Below, piece by piece: positions 8,210 through 16,734 of a stretch of DNA of 64,000 nucleotides. Position numbers and translations under genes: made by a program. The DNA lies in the NCBI RefSeq assembly GCF_002252525.1, contig NZ_NNRM01000053.1, positions 62,001-126,000 on the forward strand. Direction: 5' to 3'. This stretch comes from Brucella pseudogrignonensis. Lineage in GTDB: Bacteria > Pseudomonadota > Alphaproteobacteria > Rhizobiales > Rhizobiaceae. The notes beneath the pieces were generated by a model that was not told the origin of the DNA, did not search any database, and worked only from the letters and a program-made list of their open reading frames with translations. How positions within the stretch are numbered: position 1 is the stretch's first letter; the number at the start of each line of letters is the position of its first letter.

Positions 8210-9747
8210 CCGTTCAAACCAAAGTTGAAGGCAAGCACGGCGAAGTCGTTCTTTCCGCACATGATGTTGCCAAGGCTTATGGGCGTATCAATGCGCTCAA
8301 AGGCGTGAACTTTGAAATCCGTCGCGGTCAGGTCACAACGCTTTTTGGCGAAAACGGTGCTGGCAAGTCGACGCTGATGAAGGTTCTCTCGGGCGTCATT
8401 CAGCCAACTTCGGGCACGATCATCCTTGATGGCGAGCCAGTTGTGTTCAATTCTTCAACCGAAGCACGCGATCGCGGCATTTCGATCATCCATCAGGAGC
8501 TGAGCCTCGCGCCCAATATGAATGTGCGAGACAACATCTTCATGGGGCGCGAAATTCGCGGTGCAACGGGCGTCAATTTCGCAGAAGAAGAACGCCTGAC
8601 CCGCGAACTTCTTGCAGAACTTGAAGAAGACATCGATCCGCTGACGCCTGTTGAAGAGCTTCGTCTCGGTCAGCAGCAGGTTGTCGAAATCGCGCGTGCG
8701 CTTTCGGTCAATTCCCGCATTCTGATCATGGATGAGCCGACTTCAGCGCTCAGTGCTTCGGAAGTGGAAGTGCTGTTCAAGGTCATTCGCGATCTTACCG
8801 CGCGCGGCGTGGCGATTGTCTATATCTCTCACCATCTGGAAGAGGCACTGCAGATCACCGATCATGCCGTGGTTTTGCGCGATGGCACCATGACGGCTTA
8901 TGCACCGCGCGCCGATATTGATCTCGAATGGATCGTTCGCAACATGGTGGGCGAAAACTTCGATCTTGGTTCGCCTCCAACCGGTTACGAATGGGGCGAT
9001 GTCGCGCTGTCCGTGGAAGGTCTGACGGTTCAGGACAAGTCCGGTGATTTTGCGCTTGTCGATAACATGTCGCTGAATGTGCGAGCCGGTGAGATCGTTT
9101 GTATTTATGGTCTGATGGGTGCGGGACGTACCGAACTTCTTGAAACCGTTGCAGGTCGCCTCAAGGCCAATTCGGGCAGCATTCTGCTTGAAGGCAGGGA
9201 TGTGGCAGGCCTCACGATTGCCCAGCGCATTGATCAGGGGCTGGTTCTGGTACCGGAAGATCGCCAGCGTGATGGTCTTGTGCAGACGATGACGGTTGGC
9301 CGCAATCTTTCGCTGGCAAGCATCGGCGAAATGACGAAAGGCCTTTTCACCTCGACGAAGCGTGAAAAGAACATCGTCGATCAGTCGATCAAGAATGTTC
9401 ACATCAAGACGGATGGTGGCGAAGCCGCAATCGGTTCGCTGTCTGGCGGCAACCAGCAGAAGGTCGTTATTGGCAAAATGCTGGCGACCGAGCCAAAGGT
9501 TATCCTTTTGGATGAGCCAAGCCGCGGTATCGATATTGGTGCCAAGGCAGAAGTGTTCAAGCTGCTGGCCGAAAAGGCCAAGGACGGGCTTGCAGTCGTC
9601 TATACGACATCTGAAGTCGGCGAATGCCTCAGCATCGCTCATCGTATCATCGTTATGCACCGTGGACGCATCTCGGCCGAATTCGGCTCCGATGTCTCCA
9701 AGGAAAAGATCATGGCCGCCTCGGGCGAGTCCATGGTCGGTCACTAA
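8206..9747 (+). CDS. eryE: Sugar/polyol ABC importer ATPase, two NBDs (probable erythritol importer)
   Basis: 513 residues with two fused nucleotide-binding domains, as in RbsA/MglA. NBD1: Walker A GENGAGKST near residue 46, signature LRLGQQQVVEIARAL near 148, Walker B LIMDEPTSAL near 170. NBD2 has the usual degenerate P-loop GLMGAGRTELLE near 304, signature LSGGNQQKVVIG near 413 and ILLDEPSRGID near 437. It powers import through the permease at 9771. Divergence from eryA and shared candidate operators point to erythritol as substrate; rhizobial and Brucella eryEFG genes are of this type. The symbol is by position and family, not by biochemical evidence. Confidence 0.82.
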   Translation: MTVQTKVEGKHGEVVLSAHDVAKAYGRINALKGVNFEIRRGQVTTLFGENGAGKSTLMKVLSGVIQPTSGTIILDGEPVVFNSSTEARDRGISIIHQELSLAPNMNVRDNIFMGREIRGATGVNFAEEERLTRELLAELEEDIDPLTPVEELRLGQQQVVEIARALSVNSRILIMDEPTSALSASEVEVLFKVIRDLTARGVAIVYISHHLEEALQITDHAVVLRDGTMTAYAPRADIDLEWIVRNMVGENFDLGSPPTGYEWGDVALSVEGLTVQDKSGDFALVDNMSLNVRAGEIVCIYGLMGAGRTELLETVAGRLKANSGSILLEGRDVAGLTIAQRIDQGLVLVPEDRQRDGLVQTMTVGRNLSLASIGEMTKGLFTSTKREKNIVDQSIKNVHIKTDGGEAAIGSLSGGNQQKVVIGKMLATEPKVILLDEPSRGIDIGAKAEVFKLLAEKAKDGLAVVYTTSEVGECLSIAHRIIVMHRGRISAEFGSDVSKEKIMAASGESMVGH

Positions 9748-9770
9748 AATAGTTATGGAGCACTGATAGA

Positions 9771-10811
9771 ATGTCAGTCACGAGCACCAACGACAAAAAG
9801 GCGGCGTCCACCGGGACAAAGCGCAAAACCAGCATCGTGCATTTGCTGCTCGAAGGCCGTGCGTTCTTTGCGTTGATTGCGATCATCGCAGCCTTCTCGT
9901 TCCTTTCGCCTTATTACTTTACCGTCAATAACTTCCTCATCATGTCCTCGCATGTGGCCATTTTCGGCTTGCTGGCGATTGGTATGCTGCTGGTTATCCT
10001 CAATGGCGGTATTGATCTTTCGGTCGGTTCTACACTCGGGCTTGCGGGCGTTGTCGCGGGCTTCCTCATGCAGGGCGTCAATATTCCGGAACTGGGTGTT
10101 ATCCTTTATTTCCCGGTTTGGGCGGTTGTCATCATCACCTGTGCCCTGGGCGCATTTGTTGGTGCGGTGAACGGTGTTTTGATCGCTTATCTGCGCGTTC
10201 CGGCCTTCGTGGCGACACTCGGCGTGCTTTATTGCGCACGCGGTGTAGCGCTTCTGATGACCAATGGTCTCACCTACAACAATCTTGGCGGTCGCCCTGA
10301 GCTCGGCAATACCGGCTTTGACTGGCTCGGCTTCAACACGCTTTTTGGTGTGCCGATTGGCGTTCTGGTACTTGCTGTTCTTGCCATCATCGTTGCAGTC
10401 GTACTCAACCGCACCGCATTTGGCCGCTGGCTCTATGCTTCGGGTGGTAACGAACGTGCAGCTGAACTGTCGGGCGTTCCAGTGAAGCGCGTCCAGATCT
10501 CTGTCTATGTGATTTCGGGTATCTGTGCTGCAATCGCTGGTCTGGTTCTGTCATCGCAGCTGACTTCGGCTGGTCCGACCGCAGGCACCACTTACGAGCT
10601 GACGGCTATCGCCGCAGTCGTGATCGGCGGCGCAGCGCTTACGGGTGGTCGAGGTACAATTCTCGGCACGCTTCTCGGCGCTTTTGTTATCGGTTTCCTT
10701 TCCGATGGCCTCGTGATCATCGGCGTATCATCCTACTGGCAGACTGTCTTTACGGGTGCAGTGATCGTGCTCGCAGTTCTGCTCAACAGCATTCAATATT
10801 CCCGACGTTGA
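9771..10811 (+). CDS. eryF: Sugar/polyol ABC importer permease (probable erythritol importer)
   Basis: 346 residues of RbsC-type permease. After a polar leader of about 22 residues come roughly 8-10 hydrophobic segments. The family motifs GGIDLSVGSTLGLAG near residue 80 and ELTAIAAVVIGGAALTGGRG near 277 (the coupling region) are intact. It forms the inner-membrane channel, probably as a homodimer, with the ATPase at 8206 and the binding protein at 10967. It lies 23 nt after the ATPase gene. A stem-loop follows it at 10818. Confidence 0.85.
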   Translation: MSVTSTNDKKAASTGTKRKTSIVHLLLEGRAFFALIAIIAAFSFLSPYYFTVNNFLIMSSHVAIFGLLAIGMLLVILNGGIDLSVGSTLGLAGVVAGFLMQGVNIPELGVILYFPVWAVVIITCALGAFVGAVNGVLIAYLRVPAFVATLGVLYCARGVALLMTNGLTYNNLGGRPELGNTGFDWLGFNTLFGVPIGVLVLAVLAIIVAVVLNRTAFGRWLYASGGNERAAELSGVPVKRVQISVYVISGICAAIAGLVLSSQLTSAGPTAGTTYELTAIAAVVIGGAALTGGRGTILGTLLGAFVIGFLSDGLVIIGVSSYWQTVFTGAVIVLAVLLNSIQYSRR

Positions 10812-10817
10812 TAATTA

Positions 10818-10847
10818 CGGCCCCATTCTCCGTTCCGGGTGGGGCCG
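10818..10847 (+). other. Intercistronic stem-loop before the binding-protein gene
   Basis: CGGCCCCA (10818-10825) pairs with TGGGGCCG (10840-10847) around a 14-nt loop. No U-run follows, so it is more likely an RNA-processing or stabilising hairpin, or a weak attenuator, than a full terminator. The binding-protein gene starts 119 nt later and may also have its own promoter. Confidence 0.55.
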
Positions 10848-10966
10848 GTTCTTCGGGGGTAGCGAAAACTTTCCAAGACGGCGACCAAGCTTAAAAGTCT
10901 CGCCCACTGGAAATGGTAACGCCGGGAAACCGGCATAACTCAACGATAATTTTACGGGAGTGAGAC

Positions 10967-11914
10967 ATGTTTAAGAAGGGTATGCGCGTTCTGTTTGCTG
11001 CTGCTGCAGCATTGCCGCTTATCGCCAGCACCGCATGGGCTGAAGGTCTGATCTCGATCGTGGTCAACGATCCTTCGAACCCATATTGGTACACCGAAGG
11101 TGAAATCGCCAAGAAGACCGCTGAAGGCCTCGGCTATTCGGCTGTTGTTGGCGGCCACAAGGGCGACACCAACACCGAAAGCAACCTGATCGATACCGCG
11201 ATCACCAACAAGTCGGTCGCGATCATTCTCGACCCGGCAAATGCTGACGGTTCGGTCGGTGCAGTCAAGCGCGCTGTCGCAGCTGGCATTCCAGTGTTCC
11301 TCGTAAACGCTGAAATCAACCAGGAAGGCCTCGCAAAGGCACAGCTCGTTTCCAACAACGCGCAGGGCGCAGCACTCGGTGCAACGCAGTGGGTTGAGAG
11401 CGTTGGTGAAGAAGGCAAGTATGTTGAGCTGTTCGGTTCGCCGTCGGACAACAATGCTGCCACCCGTTCGAATGGCTATGAAACTGTTCTTTCGCAGTAT
11501 CCGGACCTCGTAAAGGCTGGTCAGGACGTTGCTAACTGGAACCGTACCCAGGGCCACGACAAGATGCAGGCTCTGCTTCAGGCAAACCCAGACATCATCG
11601 GCGTTATCTCGGGTAACGACGAAATGGCTCTTGGCGCGATTGCTGCTCTGAAAAAGGCTGGCAAGCTCGACAAGGTCAAGGTTGGTGGTTTCGACGGTTC
11701 GCCAGACGCAGTCGCTGCGATCAAGGCTGGTGAACTGCAGTACACCGTTCTGCAGCCAGTTGCGATTTTCTCGGAAGCTGCAGTCAAGCAGGCCGACACG
11801 TTCATCAAGACCGGTAAGACCGGCGTTGACCAGGAAAAGCAGCTATTCGATTGCTTCCTGATCACCAAGGACAATGTCGACAAGTACACTGCTCCGTTCG
11901 TTCTCGAACAGTAA
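10967..11914 (+). CDS. eryG: Periplasmic sugar/polyol-binding protein of ABC importer (probable erythritol binding)
   Basis: 315 residues with a Sec signal peptide (MFKKGMRVLFAAAAALPLIA, cleavage probably after STAWA, residue about 25). The mature part is an RbsB/peripla_BP_4 fold beginning LISIVVNDPSNPYW, with IILDPANADGSVGAVK near 85, VISGNDEMALGAIAALKKAG near 214 and KVGGFDGSPDAV near 239. A good ribosome site (GGGAGTGAG) precedes the ATG. Last gene of the transporter operon, closed by a terminator at 11928. Ligand inferred from the divergent ery operon; another tetritol or pentitol is possible because of the kinase/dehydrogenase pair downstream. Confidence 0.85.
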   Translation: MFKKGMRVLFAAAAALPLIASTAWAEGLISIVVNDPSNPYWYTEGEIAKKTAEGLGYSAVVGGHKGDTNTESNLIDTAITNKSVAIILDPANADGSVGAVKRAVAAGIPVFLVNAEINQEGLAKAQLVSNNAQGAALGATQWVESVGEEGKYVELFGSPSDNNAATRSNGYETVLSQYPDLVKAGQDVANWNRTQGHDKMQALLQANPDIIGVISGNDEMALGAIAALKKAGKLDKVKVGGFDGSPDAVAAIKAGELQYTVLQPVAIFSEAAVKQADTFIKTGKTGVDQEKQLFDCFLITKDNVDKYTAPFVLEQ

Positions 11915-11927
11915 GACCTGAAAAGAT

Positions 11928-11966
11928 GGAGCGCGGGCTTAACCTCGCGCTCCTCTCTCTATTTTT
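11928..11966 (+). terminator. Rho-independent terminator after the binding-protein gene
   Basis: GGAGCGCG (11928-11935) pairs with CGCGCTCC (11946-11953) over a 10-nt loop and is followed by a pyrimidine-rich run ending in five T. It lies 14 nt after the stop of the binding-protein gene. Confidence 0.75.
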
Positions 11967-12028
11967 CGTACCGATGCTATGAATCGGGACCGGTCAATAA
12001 TTGAGCGGGCTGGGGACGAGTGGTAAGC

Positions 12029-12877
12029 ATGGTCACAAGCAACAAAGCAAGCATAGACAACCTGATGACAGAGCAGGTGCCGAACGATAGTCGGCACGCA
12101 CGTCAGCTGGTTCGCCGCCAGCAAATTGCTGAAATGATTATGTCGGAAGGGTCGGTGCGGATCGAAGATCTGACCGAACGTTTCGCAATCAGCCTCATGA
12201 CCGCGCATCGTGACGTGGATGAGCTGGTAAGCCGCGGCCTCTTTCGCAAATCACGCGGTATTGTTTCCGCAGCCCCCACTAGCCTTATCGAAGCAAGCGA
12301 CCTCTATCGCGTTGCGCGTCAATCCGAAGAAAAGAAACTGATCGCTGAAGCCGCGATGCAATTCGTAGAGCCCGGTCAGGCCATTTTCTTCGATGACTCA
12401 ACAACTGTCCTTCAAATGGTTCCCTATCTTGCCGATAAGGGACCGCTGACGGTCATTACCAATTCGCTGATCCTGATGAATGAAGTGCGCGACATGAAAG
12501 ATGTCACGCTGCTCGGTCTCGGTGGTCAGCTTTATAACTGGTGCAACGCCTTTGTCGGCGGCATGACTATCCATGAAATCCGTCGTCTGCGTGCCGATGT
12601 GGCTTTCATTTCGATCTCGGCGATTATGGACGATCTGCTGTTTCACCAGTCGCCCGAAATGGTTGAAACCAAGCGTGCCATGCTGGAAAGCGCTGCAAAG
12701 CGCGTGCTGTTGACCGATCACACAAAGTTTGAGCGCCGGGCGCTGCATAATTTTGGTGCGCTGAGTGATTTTGATGTCGTCATTGTCGATGACAAGACTC
12801 CGCATGAACATATCGAACGCATGCAGTCGCAGAACATCAATGTGGTTATCGCCAGTTCTGGCGGAACAAAAGAATAA
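12029..12877 (+). CDS. DeoR-family transcriptional regulator
   Basis: About 282 residues. The DeoR helix-turn-helix is RIEDLTERFAISLMTAHRDV (about residues 47-66); the sensor domain carries FFDDSTTVLQMVPYL, VITNSLILMNEV and LTDHTKFERRAL. The ATG at 12029 was chosen; a GTG at 12020 and an ATG at 12065 are alternatives. The 41-nt gap to the kinase gene indicates one operon with the kinase and dehydrogenase, so it probably controls them, perhaps with the adjacent importer. It is distinct from the DeoR protein at 876-1637. Effector unknown, likely a sugar phosphate made by the neighbouring kinase. Confidence 0.85.
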   Translation: MVTSNKASIDNLMTEQVPNDSRHARQLVRRQQIAEMIMSEGSVRIEDLTERFAISLMTAHRDVDELVSRGLFRKSRGIVSAAPTSLIEASDLYRVARQSEEKKLIAEAAMQFVEPGQAIFFDDSTTVLQMVPYLADKGPLTVITNSLILMNEVRDMKDVTLLGLGGQLYNWCNAFVGGMTIHEIRRLRADVAFISISAIMDDLLFHQSPEMVETKRAMLESAAKRVLLTDHTKFERRALHNFGALSDFDVVIVDDKTPHEHIERMQSQNINVVIASSGGTKE

Positions 12878-12918
12878 GCCTCAGTACTTCATCGCATACA
12901 TATCAGGAAATACGATCC

Positions 12919-14433
12919 ATGCCGTCTCTGTTGGGAATTGATAGCGGACTGACCGTCACCAAGGCCGTAATATTTGACGTTGATGGCTCGACGCTTGCCG
13001 TTGCCCGCCGCCGCGTCGCGCAATCCTTCCCACGCCCCCGCCATGTCGAGCGCGACATGGATGAATTCTGGAATGCGACTGCGGATGCAATTGCTGAAGC
13101 ACTTGCAAAATGTGGGCGCCCTGCATCTGACATTCTAGCCATCGCCACCACCGCCCATGGTGACGGCATCTACATGCTCGATAAGGATTGCCGCCCGCTT
13201 GGTAAAGGCATTCTGTCGCTGGATAGCCGTGCCGTTGATGTGGCTGAGCGCTGGGTGAACAGCCCTGTCGCAGAACAGTCGATTGCGATCACCGGTCAGC
13301 TGCCGCACGCCTCTGCACCGTCCGCCATTCTGGCCTGGGTTAAGGAAAATGAGCCTGAACGCTATGGGCGCATCGGGCATGTGATTGCGTGTAAGGATTG
13401 GCTGCGTTTCTGCCTGACGGGCGAAGTCGGCACTGATCGCACCGAGGCATCGACGTCTTTCACTGATTACAAAACGCAAGACTATTCCAAAGACGCGCTC
13501 AAACTTTTCGGCCTTGAAGCACTTTGGGATGCGCTGCCGCCGATGTCGCGCTCGGATGAGATCATTGGCGGTGTTTCGCAAGAATGCGCAAACCGTACCG
13601 GGCTTGTTGCGGGAACGCCAGTCGTTGGCGGCCTACATGATGTGACCGCTTCTGCGCTGGGTGTTGGCGGTCTCAAGATTGGTACAGTTGCAGTTGTCGC
13701 CGGGACCTACTCGATCAATGAAACGCTGTCGTCGAAGCCCAACGTCGATAAGAGCTGGTTCTGCCGCAATGGGATTGCGCCGGGAGAGTGGAACAATATG
13801 TCCATCTCACCTGCTTCCACTGCAAATTACGACTGGTTCCTCGACAAGCTCTGCCCGGCGGAACGTCTTGAAGCTGAGAAAACCGGCCGCTCGATCCACG
13901 ATATGCTGCGCCCGGAAATTGACACTGCACTGGCAAAGCCTTCAACGGCTCTGTTTCACCCTTATCTGTTCGGCTCGCCTTACGGTGCGATGGCTAGTGG
14001 CGCGTTCTTCGGTTTGCGCGGCTGGCAGGAACGTGGCGATATGCTGCGCGCGGTCTGGGAAGGCATTGCCTTTAACCACCGTATCCATGTCGACCATCTG
14101 AAAAATGGCTTTGAAATTTCCGCAGCGCGTCTGACCGGCGGCGTGTCGCGCAGCCCATCTTTTGCGCAGATGTTTGCCAATGTGCTGGGTATGCCGGTCA
14201 CAGTCACCGATACGGATGAAGCAGCAGCATGGGGTGCCGCACTTTGTGCAGGCAAGGGCGCTGGCGTTTTCGCTGATGTTTATAGCGATCCCCGCGATCT
14301 TGATGCAATTGGCCGGACCTACACACCGGATGCAGCGCGCAGCGAGCAGTATGAAAAGCGCTATGCGCTGTTCAAGGAAATCGCATCTGCACTTGGACCG
14401 ATCTGGCCTAAGATCGATGCTCTGACGGATTGA
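12919..14433 (+). CDS. FGGY-family carbohydrate kinase, second polyol/ketose kinase
   Basis: 504 residues. FGGY landmarks: LLGIDSGLTVTKAVIFDVDG at residues 4-23, TTAHGDGIYML near 75, GGLHDVTASALGVGG near 235, ARLTGGVSRSPSFAQM near 397 and EAAAWGAALCAG near 434. The TTAHGDG stretch corresponds to the substrate-side loop that reads VTGQGDG in EryA, so the two kinases are related but not duplicates. It sits between a DeoR regulator and an FAD dehydrogenase, which mirrors eryA-eryB and suggests a kinase-first route for another polyol such as threitol or a pentitol. Substrate not determinable from sequence; it is not a typical glycerol kinase. Confidence 0.8.
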   Translation: MPSLLGIDSGLTVTKAVIFDVDGSTLAVARRRVAQSFPRPRHVERDMDEFWNATADAIAEALAKCGRPASDILAIATTAHGDGIYMLDKDCRPLGKGILSLDSRAVDVAERWVNSPVAEQSIAITGQLPHASAPSAILAWVKENEPERYGRIGHVIACKDWLRFCLTGEVGTDRTEASTSFTDYKTQDYSKDALKLFGLEALWDALPPMSRSDEIIGGVSQECANRTGLVAGTPVVGGLHDVTASALGVGGLKIGTVAVVAGTYSINETLSSKPNVDKSWFCRNGIAPGEWNNMSISPASTANYDWFLDKLCPAERLEAEKTGRSIHDMLRPEIDTALAKPSTALFHPYLFGSPYGAMASGAFFGLRGWQERGDMLRAVWEGIAFNHRIHVDHLKNGFEISAARLTGGVSRSPSFAQMFANVLGMPVTVTDTDEAAAWGAALCAGKGAGVFADVYSDPRDLDAIGRTYTPDAARSEQYEKRYALFKEIASALGPIWPKIDALTD

Positions 14434-14478
14434 AATCCAATGCGCCACTAAGCGCACCGAATATGTAAAGACAGTGAA

Positions 14479-16206
14479 ATGAACGATTTCGTAAACAGCG
14501 CCCAAATGAAGAACCGCATCAGTCAACTCGAAGCTGACGGTGTTGATGTGCTCATTCTGGGTGCGGGTATCAATGGTGCGGGTCTCTATCGCGATCTGAG
14601 TGAACAGGGCGTGAGCTGTTTCATCGTCGATAAGGGTGACTTTGGTTCCGGCACGAGTGCTGCCCCGTCACGCCTCATTCATGGTGGTCTCAAATATCTC
14701 GAAACCGGTGAATTTGGCCTGGTGGCGCAATCAACCGTTGAGCGTAATATCCTGCTCAAAAACGCGCCGCATAATGTCCGTCCGCTGCCGACATTTATTC
14801 CGGCTTTCTCCTGGACCAAGGGTATTGCCGCAGCACTTCGTACCCTGTTCGGTTCAACCACAGCACCGCGCAGCCGTGGCGCGGTTCTCATCAAGATTGG
14901 TCTTGGTCTTTACGATTATTTTGGTGCGCGTGAACGCGTCATGCCAAAGCATAATTTTCTCTTCAAGAAGAGTGCTTTGAAGGAAATGCCATACATGACG
15001 CCGTCTATCGTGGCGGGTGGCATTTATTATGATGCATGGGTGAGTAAGCCGGAACGTCTGGTTTATGAGCTTGTCAGCGACGGCGTGAAAGCCAATCCAA
15101 AGAGCACAGCGGCCAATTTCAGCTCCATTGTTGCAGCCCGCGACGGTGCAGTGAGCTTTGAGGGGCCGGATGGTGCTGCTTTCACGATCAAGCCAAAGAT
15201 CGTTATCAATGCCGCTGGCCCATGGATCGATCATGTAAACGCGGCACTTGGCAAAGAAACCAAGATGATTGGTGGCACCAAGGGTTCGCATATCCTTGTA
15301 GATCATCCCGAGCTGGTGAAGAGCCTGAAGGGCCGGATGATCTATTTCGAGGCGGATGATGGTCGTATCTGTCTTGTGTATGATTATCATGGTCTGGCGC
15401 TGGTCGGTTCGACGGATATTCCGGCAAACAATCCGGATGAGGTTTTCGCGGAAGACAAGGAAATCGATTACTTCATCGAGAGCCTGCGGTCGCTGCTGCC
15501 GAAGCTGAAGTTCGATCGCAGCCAGATCGTTTATACCTATAGCGGCATTCGCCCGCTTCCTGCCTCCAATGCATCGGAACCGGGGCTTATCAGCCGGGAC
15601 CACTCCGCACCGGTTATTGAGCCGGATGCAGGCCGTCCTTTCGCGATCATTTCGTTGGTTGGTGGCAAGTGGACGACGTTCCGCGGATTCGCGGAAGAAG
15701 TGGCAGATACGGTACTCAAGCGTTTTGGTCGCGAGCGTCTCAAATCCACCCGCACTTTGACCATCGGTGGCGGCAAGGACTACCCGGCGGATGACCGAGC
15801 ACGCGTCGCATGGGTGGCGAAACACGCCAAGGAAACCGGGCTTGCAGTTGAACGTGTCGAGACACTTTTGCAGCGTTATGGCACGACCGCTCTGCCGATC
15901 ATTCAGGACGAAGCCAAAGTTGGCGTTACACTTTTGCCCGATACGGACAGCATCAGCCGTGCGGAAATTGCGTGGATTGCGCGTAATGAGCTGGTGGTGC
16001 ATCTCTCGGACGTTGTTCTGCGACGCACGACACTGGCAATTGACGGCGCGCTGTCGAATGCCAATCTTGCGGCAATTGCTGATATTCTTAGCGTCGAGTT
16101 TGGCTGGGATGCGGAACGCAAAGCGCAGGAGCTTGAGCTTGTTATTGCCGAGCTTTCAAAACGCCACGGCATGACGCTTGGTGAGCAGCCAGCGAAACGC
16201 CGCTAA
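14479..16206 (+). CDS. FAD-dependent polyol-phosphate dehydrogenase, GlpD family
   Basis: 575 residues. The FAD site is VLILGAGINGAGLYRDLSEQ (about residues 25-44), then GTSAAPSRLIHGGLKYLET, the GlpD-specific NAAGPWIDHVN near 246 and GGKWTTFRGFAEEV near 394, with a C-terminal alpha-helical domain present in full-length GlpD. It is longer than EryB in this window (502). Likely role: oxidation of the phosphorylated polyol produced by the kinase at 12919, delivering electrons to ubiquinone. Automated annotation as glycerol 3-phosphate dehydrogenase is possible, but the neighbouring kinase is not GlpK-like. Last gene of its operon; a terminator follows at 16227. Confidence 0.82.
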   Translation: MNDFVNSAQMKNRISQLEADGVDVLILGAGINGAGLYRDLSEQGVSCFIVDKGDFGSGTSAAPSRLIHGGLKYLETGEFGLVAQSTVERNILLKNAPHNVRPLPTFIPAFSWTKGIAAALRTLFGSTTAPRSRGAVLIKIGLGLYDYFGARERVMPKHNFLFKKSALKEMPYMTPSIVAGGIYYDAWVSKPERLVYELVSDGVKANPKSTAANFSSIVAARDGAVSFEGPDGAAFTIKPKIVINAAGPWIDHVNAALGKETKMIGGTKGSHILVDHPELVKSLKGRMIYFEADDGRICLVYDYHGLALVGSTDIPANNPDEVFAEDKEIDYFIESLRSLLPKLKFDRSQIVYTYSGIRPLPASNASEPGLISRDHSAPVIEPDAGRPFAIISLVGGKWTTFRGFAEEVADTVLKRFGRERLKSTRTLTIGGGKDYPADDRARVAWVAKHAKETGLAVERVETLLQRYGTTALPIIQDEAKVGVTLLPDTDSISRAEIAWIARNELVVHLSDVVLRRTTLAIDGALSNANLAAIADILSVEFGWDAERKAQELELVIAELSKRHGMTLGEQPAKRR

Positions 16207-16226
16207 TTGATTCAAATCTATTTGAT

Positions 16227-16255
16227 AAACGCCGGTCATGAGATCGGCGTTTTGC
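16227..16255 (+). terminator. Rho-independent terminator
   Basis: AAACGCCG (16227-16234) pairs with CGGCGTTT (16245-16252); inner bases extend the stem to a 4-nt loop, and a short T-run overlaps its 3' side. It closes the regulator-kinase-dehydrogenase operon. Confidence 0.7.
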
Positions 16256-16306
16256 TATTTCTTTGCCATGTCATGACGCTATCTTATTCACGGACAGGAG
16301 AACGCT

Positions 16307-16705
16307 ATGGAAATCAAAAGAAATGGATCTGCGCCATCGGGTGTGGGTCCTGCAGACTGGTTCACGGGCAAAGTTCGCATCGATCCGTTGTTTTCGCCCA
16401 ATGACGCGCGGCGCGCTGCAGCCGCTACCGTGACATTTGAACCGGGTGCCCGGACCGCTTGGCACACCCATCCATTAGGCCAGACACTGATTGTTACCGC
16501 TGGTTTGGGCTTGGTGCAGCGTGAGGGCGGACCGATTGAAGAAATCCGTCCCGGCGATGTCGTCTGGTTTGAGCCAAATGAAAAGCATTGGCATGGTGCG
16601 TCACCAAAAAATGCGATGACCCATATTGCCATGCAGGAGCAGCTCGACGGTAAAGTCGTTGACTGGATGGAGCACGTGACGGACGCTCAGTATCCGAGTG
16701 TCTAA
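16307..16705 (+). CDS. Small cupin-domain protein
   Basis: 132 residues, a single cupin barrel. Metal ligands are visible in motif 1 as [14 protein letters not shown] (about residues 49-62, His-x-His with Gln) and in motif 2 as [17 protein letters not shown] (about 76-92, with the last His). The pattern resembles bacterial cupins related to the manganese cupin hydroxynitrile lyases and YdbB-like proteins, but most such proteins have no proven activity. It stands alone, 100 nt after the dehydrogenase operon and convergent with the apiose operon. GGACAGGAGAA gives a fair ribosome site. Function not assigned. Confidence 0.75.
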   Translation: MEIKRNGSAPSGVGPADWFTGKVRIDPLFSPNDARRAAAATVTFEPGARTAWHTHPLGQTLIVTAGLGLVQREGGPIEEIRPGDVVWFEPNEKHWHGASPKNAMTHIAMQEQLDGKVVDWMEHVTDAQYPSV

Positions 16706-16707
16706 AT

Positions 16708-16734
16708 AAAAAACGGGCCATTGGCCCGTTTTTT
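16708..16734. terminator. Bidirectional terminator between convergent genes
   Basis: AAAAAACGGGCC (16708-16719) and GGCCCGTTTTTT (16723-16734) form a perfect 12-bp hairpin with a 3-nt loop, giving a T-run on both strands. It serves the cupin gene on plus and the apiose operon on minus; the stop codon of the minus-strand gene lies inside it. Confidence 0.9.

Noticed and set aside
8743-9744. 333-codon minus-strand ORF opposite the eryE-like ATPase
   Set aside because: Antisense shadow of a fully conserved ABC ATPase.
14854-16002. 382-codon ORF on the minus strand opposite the FAD dehydrogenase
   Set aside because: It lies fully inside a gene with intact GlpD motifs; its translation is rich in Cys, His and Arg without any family pattern, as expected for an antisense frame.
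14479-16206. Plain glycerol 3-phosphate dehydrogenase (GlpD) call
   Set aside because: The fold fits, but no glycerol kinase, facilitator or glp regulator is near, and the partner kinase is not GlpK-like; a general polyol-phosphate call is safer.
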